Origin: Sphingobium chlorophenolicum
GTDB taxonomy: Bacteria; Pseudomonadota; Alphaproteobacteria; Sphingomonadales; Sphingomonadaceae
Assembly: GCF_000722875.1 (NCBI RefSeq)
Contig: NZ_JFHR01000002.1
Coordinates: forward strand, 124,001 to 188,000
Direction: 5' to 3'
DNA: 64,000 bases
Part shown: positions 57,941 through 64,000 of the stretch, in pieces
How positions within the stretch are numbered: the first letter of the stretch is position 1
How the letters are laid out: each line of letters starts with the position of its first letter
The notes under the pieces: model-generated
What the model was told of the DNA's origin: nothing
Database searches by the model: none
Seen by the model: the letters and a program-made list of their open reading frames with translations, nothing else
Position numbers and translations under genes: made by a program

Positions 57941-59172
57941 GAACGGCTCTCCAGCGGCTGCGCGCACAGGGCCGCGAACCGGCCAACAAGGGCATAGCAG
58001 GCGGCGGGCAGGACCAGCGCGGGCAGCAACGCCGTCGCATCCGCCAGCGCCCCCGTCAGTAGCGGCACGACCGCCCCTCCGACCACCGCCATGCACAGCC
58101 ACATGGACGCGACCGGCGCTTCCCGTTCGTCTTCGGGCAGGGCGAGGGCGTAGATGGTGGGATACATGATGGCGTTGCACAGCCCCACCGCCAGCAGCGC
58201 GCAGGCGCCAGCCCCGCCCGGCAGAAATATCGCCGCGACCGTCAAAAGGCCCGCCCCCAAGGCAACCCCCATCAGCAGCCGAGCCTCCGCGACCCGCCGC
58301 ATCGCCCACGCGCCCAGGAAACGCCCGACCATCGCGCCGCCCCAATAAAGGCTGACCAACTGCCCGGCCAGCACGGGCGCTGCCCCCAGCCGGTCCGGCC
58401 GCATCAGCACGGTGGGCAGCAGCGCGCCGATCGCCACCTCCGCCCCCACATAGACGAAGATCGCCGCCGTGCCCCAGCGCAGACGGCGGGACCGCATCAC
58501 CCGGAACATCTGCCCGACCGCAACGAAGCGCCGCGACCCGCTCTCCTCCAGCAAGGCGCGGTTGCGGAAATAGGCGAAGGCCAGCAGCCCCGTGACCAGC
58601 GCCGTCGCCAGGAAGGGCAGGGCGGCATCTCCACGCCGCGCCTGCGGGTCCAACTCGCCCAGCAGCAGCGGAGCGCTCAGCAACGGGCCCGCCACGGTCC
58701 CCAGCGAATTGAAACCCTGAAGCAGCGTCAGCCGCCGCGCCGCGCCCCGCGACGGCCCGATCACCGCGACCACGGTGTTGGACGCGATCTGAAGGAAGGT
58801 CTGCCCCGCCGAAACCAGCAACAAAGCCCCCAGCACCATGGCGAAGGAAAGCGCCGCCTGCGCCAGCGTCAGCGCCAGGCATCCCGCCGTCATCACCGCC
58901 AACCCCGCGACGATGGCCCGCATATAACCGGCCCGCACGATGGCCCAGGTGATCGGCAGCGCGAAGATCATATAGCTGGAATGAAAGGCCATCTGCACCA
59001 GCAGCGCGCCCTTATAATCCAGATCCAGCATCAGCTTGAGCTGCGGCACCAGCAGGCTGACCGATGATGTCAGGAATCCGCCGATGAAAAACACGCCGAC
59101 CGACAGCCGGAAAAGGCGGCTGGCGACCTGCTCATGATCGGAAAGGGGCGGGGATGACGTGATGGCCACCAT
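57937..59172 (-). CDS. MFS sugar transporter (FucP-like)
   Basis: 411 residues, about 12 transmembrane segments, with GVFFIGGFLTSSVSLLVPQL at TM1 and a duplicated six-helix layout. FucP/NagP-like members import monosaccharides by proton symport. The ATG 59172 lacks a clear RBS; a GTG next to it is possible. First gene of MFS-lacI, divergent from the TonB receptor. Confidence 0.85.
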   Translation of the reverse strand: MVAITSSPPLSDHEQVASRLFRLSVGVFFIGGFLTSSVSLLVPQLKLMLDLDYKGALLVQMAFHSSYMIFALPITWAIVRAGYMRAIVAGLAVMTAGCLALTLAQAALSFAMVLGALLLVSAGQTFLQIASNTVVAVIGPSRGAARRLTLLQGFNSLGTVAGPLLSAPLLLGELDPQARRGDAALPFLATALVTGLLAFAYFRNRALLEESGSRRFVAVGQMFRVMRSRRLRWGTAAIFVYVGAEVAIGALLPTVLMRPDRLGAAPVLAGQLVSLYWGGAMVGRFLGAWAMRRVAEARLLMGVALGAGLLTVAAIFLPGGAGACALLAVGLCNAIMYPTIYALALPEDEREAPVASMWLCMAVVGGAVVPLLTGALADATALLPALVLPAACYALVGRFAALCAQPLESRS

Positions 59173-59247
59173 GGAAAGAGGCTTTGGCTGAACCTTGGAC
59201 AAGAGAGTGAAACCGGCAAAGCCCGTTCGGCGCAATATGGCAATATG

Positions 59248-59261
59248 TGACAACGATGTCA
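59248..59261 (-). promoter_or_regulatory. LacI-type operator 1
   Basis: TGACAACGATGTCA, with TGACA/TGTCA palindromic ends. It is the exact reverse complement of operator 2. TTGACA on the minus strand (59258-59263) overlaps it and could be the -35 of the MFS-lacI promoter. Confidence 0.75.
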
Positions 59262-59270
59262 AAAATCCTG

Positions 59271-59299
59271 TTGACATCGTTGTCAGGCTTTGGTCAATA
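59271..59299 (+). promoter_or_regulatory. Operator 2 overlapping the TonB-receptor promoter
   Basis: TGACATCGTTGTCA at 59272-59285. TTGACA (59271-59276), a 17-base spacer and TCAATA (59294-59299) give a candidate promoter for the receptor gene. Binding here would block the -35 element. Confidence 0.7.
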
Positions 59300-59335
59300 C
59301 GCGTCCCACAGACCATCCGGTCCAGGGAGAAGATG

Positions 59336-61783
59336 ATGAAAAGCATTGCGCTGGCCGCAGGCACCGCGCTTGCATCCGCAACCTTGTGGATGACCCCCGC
59401 TTTCGCGCAGGAAGCAGCCGCCCCCCAGGCGGCGGCCCAGCCCGATTATGGCAGCGATATCATCGTGACGGCCACCCGCCGCGAAACCACGCTGCAATCG
59501 ACGCCGCTCGCTGTGTCCGCCTTCGGCCAGGCGCAGCTCGACCGGCAGCAGGTGAAGGACGTCACCGACCTTGCCCGATTCGTCCCCTCGCTCCAGTTCA
59601 ACCAGCAGGGCGACCAGTCGGCGGTGCTGCTGACGCTGCGCGGCATCGGCAATGACAGCGCCTATACCGAAGTGGCCGACCCCGAAGTCGCCATCTATGT
59701 CGACGGCATCTATTCGCCCCGTTCGCAGGGCGCCTCCGTGCTGATGTACGACATGGAGCGCGTCGAAGTGCTGCGCGGCCCGCAGGGCACGCTGTTCGGC
59801 CGCAACGCGACCGTCGGCGCATTGAGCCTCATCTCCGCCAAACCCAAGCTCGGCCAGTTCGAAGGCAATGTGGAGGTCACCGCCGGCAATTACGACCGTC
59901 TGGGCGTGCGCGGCGCGATCAACATCCCCGTCACCGACACGCTGGCCTTCCGGGTCGCCTTCGTCACCGACCGGCATGACGGCTATGCCGATTTCCAGCC
60001 CGCGCCCGACGTCCCCGGCATCAACCGTTCGGCCTTCGTCACTACCGGCAAGAAATATTATGCCGCCGACCAGCAGTCGGGCCGCGTATCCATGCTCTGG
60101 CAGCCCAGCGAGCGCTTTAGCTGGAACCTGTCGGCGGAAGGCTTCCTCGACAATGGCGCGCCGGTCATCGGCCTGCTCCAGACGCCGCGCCCCGGCACGA
60201 AGCGCTGGTCGACGCTCAGCGACACCGCGCCCGACACGGACCGCTATTCGGTCGCCGTCCGCAGCACGATGAACTACGACGTCACCGACGGCATCCAATT
60301 GAGCTATATTGCGGGCTGGTCGCGGATCGGCGGCTCGACGCAGACCGACGCGGACGCGGGCGCGCTGCCGCCCACCGGTCAGGTCGACGCGGACGGCAAC
60401 GACCTGCCGCTCGGCGCCTTCGGGGAAAACCGCACGCTCTCCTCCCGCTATGATTTCCAGAGCCATGAGCTTCAGTTGAAATCGACCGGCGAGCAGGCGG
60501 TCGACTGGATATTGGGCGCCTATTACAGCCATGAAAAGAACCGCATCCGCTTCGACATCGACCAGCGGAACGGTTATCGCGACGGCACTTTCAGTTGGGC
60601 GGGCAGCTTCATCCAGGCCAATCGCCAGATCGACAGCCGCGCCGTCTTCGGCCAGGCGGTCTGGCATGTGACGGATGCGCTGCGCGTGACCGGCGGCCTG
60701 CGCTACACTTCGGACAAGAAGGAGGATATTGGCGGCCGCAACGTGACCTTCTCCGGCTGCCCCGCGACCCTGCCCGCCGATGCGTGCCAGGGCGGCATCT
60801 TCGGCGCCTATCCCGGCGCGACGGCGGATGAACTGGTGGCGCTGCTCCCCGGCTTCTCCATCTCCAGCAACGACGTGAAGGGCAAGTGGGACAAGCTCAC
60901 CTATCTCGCCCGCGTCGATGCCGACCTGGCGGAAGACGTGCTGGGCTATGCCAGCATCTCCACCGGCTTCAAGTCGGGCAATATCCAGGACAATGCCGGG
61001 CTGACCGATCCGGAAACGCTCACCAACTATGAAGTCGGCCTGAAGTCGCGCTTCCTCGACCGCCGCGTGACGCTGAACCTTGCCGCCTATTATAGCGACT
61101 TCAAGGGCTATCAGGTGAACCAGGCCGTCACCTTCCGCGACGATCAGGGCAATGTGGTGCGCAGCCAGATGATCACCCAGAATGCGAAGGGCGCGAAGGC
61201 CTATGGTCTGGAGGCCGAACTGATGGCGAACCTGACCGACAATGACCGGCTGCAATTCTCCGGCACGCTCCAGAAGACGAAGCTGGAGGAACTGGAGAGC
61301 GTCGACGGCCGCCTCTATGACGGGGGCAAGCTGTCCTCCATCGCCCAGCTCAAGGGCAATGAACTGGCGCATGCCCCGCGCTTCTCGGCCACGCTCAGCT
61401 ATGAGCATGATTTCGAACTGGCGAGCGGCGCGAAGATCACCCCGCGCTTCACCACCCATTATGAGACGAAGAGCTGGCTCAGCTACTTCAACGGCGACGC
61501 CAACCCGTTCGTCAATCCCAACGATCCGGCCGACAATATGCCTGATCGCGGCACCAACGGCACCGATTGGGACCGGCAGAAGGCCTATTTCCGGTCGGAC
61601 GCGTCGATCCGCTTCCTGTCGCCGGACCAGAAATATTCGGTCGAGGCCTTCGTCCAGAATATCGAAAACGGCCGCATCCGCACTGGAGCGGGAGCCTTCG
61701 GCGCGCCGCGCTACGACCCGGTGTTCCTCTCCAACCTCCAGCCCCCGCGCACCTGGGGCGTGCGGGCCCGCGCCAACTTCTAG
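59336..61783 (+). CDS. TonB-dependent outer membrane receptor
   Basis: 815 residues: signal peptide (cleavage near PAFAQ, about 24), plug domain (DIIVTATRRETTLQSTPLAV, LRGIGND, VEVLRGPQGTLFGRN) and 22-strand barrel ending RARANF. No FecA-type N-terminal signalling domain. ATG 59336 has AGGGAGA 5 bases before it; 59333 is too close. By location it imports a plant- or polysaccharide-derived glycoside. Confidence 0.92.
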   Translation: MKSIALAAGTALASATLWMTPAFAQEAAAPQAAAQPDYGSDIIVTATRRETTLQSTPLAVSAFGQAQLDRQQVKDVTDLARFVPSLQFNQQGDQSAVLLTLRGIGNDSAYTEVADPEVAIYVDGIYSPRSQGASVLMYDMERVEVLRGPQGTLFGRNATVGALSLISAKPKLGQFEGNVEVTAGNYDRLGVRGAINIPVTDTLAFRVAFVTDRHDGYADFQPAPDVPGINRSAFVTTGKKYYAADQQSGRVSMLWQPSERFSWNLSAEGFLDNGAPVIGLLQTPRPGTKRWSTLSDTAPDTDRYSVAVRSTMNYDVTDGIQLSYIAGWSRIGGSTQTDADAGALPPTGQVDADGNDLPLGAFGENRTLSSRYDFQSHELQLKSTGEQAVDWILGAYYSHEKNRIRFDIDQRNGYRDGTFSWAGSFIQANRQIDSRAVFGQAVWHVTDALRVTGGLRYTSDKKEDIGGRNVTFSGCPATLPADACQGGIFGAYPGATADELVALLPGFSISSNDVKGKWDKLTYLARVDADLAEDVLGYASISTGFKSGNIQDNAGLTDPETLTNYEVGLKSRFLDRRVTLNLAAYYSDFKGYQVNQAVTFRDDQGNVVRSQMITQNAKGAKAYGLEAELMANLTDNDRLQFSGTLQKTKLEELESVDGRLYDGGKLSSIAQLKGNELAHAPRFSATLSYEHDFELASGAKITPRFTTHYETKSWLSYFNGDANPFVNPNDPADNMPDRGTNGTDWDRQKAYFRSDASIRFLSPDQKYSVEAFVQNIENGRIRTGAGAFGAPRYDPVFLSNLQPPRTWGVRARANF

Positions 61784-61835
61784 GGGCAGGTTCCTGGTGA
61801 CGACCGGCATGCCCCCCTGGCCGGATCGTCATCAC

Positions 61836-61870
61836 GGGCGGCGGAAGGGCCGAATGGCCTTCCGCCGCCC
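61836..61870 (+). other. Strong hairpin between the receptor and GH3 genes
   Basis: A 13-bp perfect stem (61836-61848 with 61858-61870) without a T run. It may stabilise the receptor mRNA end or partly stop transcription before the glucosidase gene. Confidence 0.65.
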
Positions 61871-61898
61871 CCATCTCCCCCTATCGAAGAGTATCCCG

Positions 61899-64000
61899 AT
61901 GACGCGCAAGCTGCTGATCGCCTCCCTCCTGCTGGGCGTCGCGGGCATGGCCCATGCCCGGACGCCCCCGTCCACCGTCGCGGGCAGCAACCGCGCCTTG
62001 TCGGCGGAGGCGCGCGCGCAGGCGCTGGTCGCCGCCATGACGACGCAGGAAAAGCTGGCGATCATCCACGGCTATTTCCCGCCGCTGGCCAAGCCCGCCG
62101 AACCCATCGCCATGATCCCGTCGGCCGGTCACATCCCTGGCATCCCGCGTCTCGGCATCCCGACCCTGCGCGAAAGCGACGCCAGCCTGGGCGTCGCCAA
62201 CCAGATCGAACAGCGCAAGGGCGACACGGCCACGGCTCTGCCCGCCAGCCTGGCCACCGCCGCCACCTTCAACCCCGCGCTTGCCTATGCGGGCGGCGCG
62301 ATGATCGGGGCGGAGGCGCGGGCGAAGACATTCAACATCCTGCTCGCGGGCGGCGTCAACCTGACCCGCGACCCGTGGAACGGCCGCAATTTCGAATATC
62401 TGGGCGAAGACCCGCTGCTGGCCGGGGTGATGGCGGGCGAACATATTCGCGGCGTCCAGAGCAACCATATCGTCTCCACCATCAAGCATTTCGCGCTCAA
62501 TTCGCAGGAAACCGGCCGCACCGTGCTGGACGCCCGCATCGGCAAGGCGGCGCTGCGCGAAAGCGACCTGCTGGCCTTCCAGATCGCGACGGAGATCGGC
62601 GATCCCGCCTCCGTCATGTGCGCCTATAACAAGGTGAATGGCGACTATGCCTGCGAAAATGACTGGCTGCTCAACAGCGTCCTGAAACAGGATTGGGGCT
62701 ATAAGGGCTGGGTCATGTCCGACTGGGGCGCGGTCCATTCGACGGAGAAGGCGGCGCTGGGCGGGCTGGATCAGGAATCCGGGCAGGAACTGGACGACGC
62801 CATCCATTTCGGCCAGCCGTTCGAGGACGCCTATCGGGCTGGCCGCATCCCTGCGGCGCGGCTGGACGACATGGTGCGGCGCATCCTTTACGGCGTCATC
62901 GCCAGCGGCCTGATGGACGACCCCGTCCCGGAAAGCCCGCGCCAGATCGACTATGCCGCCCATGCCGACATCGCCCAGCGCGCTGCGGGAGAGGGCATCG
63001 TCCTGTTGAAGAATGAGGGCGACCTGCTGCCGCTCGCGAAAAGCGCGCGGCGGATCGTCCTGATCGGTGGCCATGCCGATGTTGGAGTGCTGTCGGGCGG
63101 CGGATCGTCACAGGTCCGCTCCGTCGGCGGGGCCCCGGTCGAAATTCCGCTGACGAAGGGCGCGGCGGCCTCCTTCGCCCGCATGACGTGGCACGCTTCC
63201 TCGCCGTTGAACGCGATCCGCGCCCTCGCCCCGCAGGCGGAGGTCAGCTATGTCGACGGCAGCGACCCACGGGCAGCGGCGGAGGCGGCGCGCCGCGCCG
63301 ACCTCGCCATCGTCTTCGGCTGGCAATGGCAGACCGAGGCGCAAGACCCCGAAAATATGCGCCTGCCCGACAATCAGGACGCGCTGATCGACGCGGTCGC
63401 CACGGCCAACCGCAAGACCATCGTCGTGCTGGAAACGGGCGGCCCGGTGGAGATGCCCTGGATCGCAAAGGTTCCGGCGCTGGTGCAGGCCTGGTATCCC
63501 GGCCAGCGCGGCGGCGAAGCCATCGCGAATATCCTTTTCGGTGATGTGGCGCCTTCGGGTCGCTTGCCCATCACCTTTCCGGTGCGGGCCGATCAGGCGC
63601 CGCGCCCGGAACCGGCGGGCCTGGCCGAACTGCACGCGGCTGAGGCCCGCCGGGATGCCGGGGACAAGACCAATTACGGCATGACCGGCGGTGTCGCGCC
63701 CTTCGCGGTCGACTATCCGGAGGGCGCGGAGGTCGGCTATCGCTGGTATGCGATGAAGGGGGTGAAGCCGCTTTTCCCCTTCGGCCATGGCCTGACCTAT
63801 ACCCGCTTCACCTACGCCAATCTGACGGTGCAGGACGGCGCGGCCCTGACCGTCAGCTTCGACGTCACCAATGCGGGCAGCCGCGCGGGCGCCGACGTGC
63901 CGCAACTCTATGTGCAGGCGCGGGGCAGCGCGGGTATCGCCGCCTGGCGGCTTGCGGGCTTCGACAAGCTCAGCCTGTCCCCCGGCGAAACCCGCCGCGT
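61899..64000 (+). CDS. Glycoside hydrolase family 3 beta-glucosidase, C-terminus cut by window edge
   Basis: 700 codons are present. Signal peptide (to about 21, ending MAHA), so periplasmic. GH3 N-terminal domain with the nucleophile Asp in KGWVMSDWGAVHS and KHFALNSQE; the C-terminal alpha/beta sandwich (GIVLLKNEGDLLPL) and the start of a fibronectin-III-like domain (FPFGHGLTYTRFTY) follow. AAGAG precedes the ATG. It would split the glycoside imported by the adjacent receptor, and the sugar would leave by the MFS protein. Confidence 0.92.
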   Translation, partial: MTRKLLIASLLLGVAGMAHARTPPSTVAGSNRALSAEARAQALVAAMTTQEKLAIIHGYFPPLAKPAEPIAMIPSAGHIPGIPRLGIPTLRESDASLGVANQIEQRKGDTATALPASLATAATFNPALAYAGGAMIGAEARAKTFNILLAGGVNLTRDPWNGRNFEYLGEDPLLAGVMAGEHIRGVQSNHIVSTIKHFALNSQETGRTVLDARIGKAALRESDLLAFQIATEIGDPASVMCAYNKVNGDYACENDWLLNSVLKQDWGYKGWVMSDWGAVHSTEKAALGGLDQESGQELDDAIHFGQPFEDAYRAGRIPAARLDDMVRRILYGVIASGLMDDPVPESPRQIDYAAHADIAQRAAGEGIVLLKNEGDLLPLAKSARRIVLIGGHADVGVLSGGGSSQVRSVGGAPVEIPLTKGAAASFARMTWHASSPLNAIRALAPQAEVSYVDGSDPRAAAEAARRADLAIVFGWQWQTEAQDPENMRLPDNQDALIDAVATANRKTIVVLETGGPVEMPWIAKVPALVQAWYPGQRGGEAIANILFGDVAPSGRLPITFPVRADQAPRPEPAGLAELHAAEARRDAGDKTNYGMTGGVAPFAVDYPEGAEVGYRWYAMKGVKPLFPFGHGLTYTRFTYANLTVQDGAALTVSFDVTNAGSRAGADVPQLYVQARGSAGIAAWRLAGFDKLSLSPGETRR

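Noticed and set aside
59294..61810. An 838-codon minus-strand frame across the TonB receptor
   Set aside because: Antisense shadow; the plus-strand receptor is complete with signal peptide and barrel end.

Overview
The window is a GC-rich alphaproteobacterial chromosome segment, most likely from the Sphingobium/Sphingomonas lineage. That placement is an inference from family resemblance, dispersed repeats typical of the group, and an outer-membrane gene cluster (rseP-bamA-skp-fabZ) that lacks the lpxD/lpxA/lpxB genes found there in LPS-making bacteria. Sphingomonads are known to carry glycosphingolipids instead of LPS.

Layout. 1-34 kb is core genome: partial icd; psd-pssA (phosphatidylethanolamine synthesis); rpsB-tsf; an aldo/keto reductase; pyrH-frr-uppS-cdsA-dxr-rseP-bamA-skp-fabZ (translation, isoprenoid, phospholipid and envelope biogenesis); rpmE; aroK-aroB on the minus strand; a small membrane protein, a 605-residue exported protein, a Xer recombinase, accA and an M48 protease; two Flp pilin genes; mutT; bfr and bfd (iron storage and release); a DUF418 protein; bioC; purT and purL; an MliC-like lipoprotein; xseB-ispA-coaD; a cyclophilin; and queA.

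34.86-45.82 kb is an integrated element of about 10.95 kb inserted in the 3' end of queA. A 14-bp direct repeat marks both ends. The element supplies a new, AT-richer queA 3' end, and the displaced native 3' end lies as a remnant after the right repeat. From left to right the element carries a compact minus-strand five-gene cluster, a C4/CI-type structured RNA candidate, a small exported/membrane gene operon, two paralogous small genes, a RepA-like ATPase and a tyrosine integrase. The five genes, in transcription order, encode a membrane-anchored helical protein, a ThsB-like TIR protein, an Nmad2-family protein, a MazG-like two-domain protein and a uracil-DNA-glycosylase-superfamily protein. 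This cluster is the best candidate for an undescribed system: a nucleotide- or base-modification-sensing module joined to a TIR/membrane module, probably in anti-phage defence. No single gene proves that role.

46-54 kb is a leucine/isovalerate-type catabolic cluster: LysR regulator, isovaleryl-CoA dehydrogenase, DUF486, methylcrotonyl-CoA carboxylase beta and alpha, a MaoC hydratase and a CitE-like lyase. tRNA-Ala(CGC) and an Lrp regulator follow. 54-57 kb holds a DUF6356 protein, a YeiH-type transporter and an OmpA-like protein. 57-64 kb is a glycoside-use locus: LacI regulator, MFS transporter, TonB-dependent receptor and a GH3 beta-glucosidase cut by the window edge. Twin inverted operators sit in the divergent promoter region.

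Four copies of a roughly 170-bp quasi-palindromic repeat lie between genes at 15.5, 30.5, 46.0 and 55.6 kb, two in each orientation. In the third, the repeat region supplies the last codons of the LysR gene.
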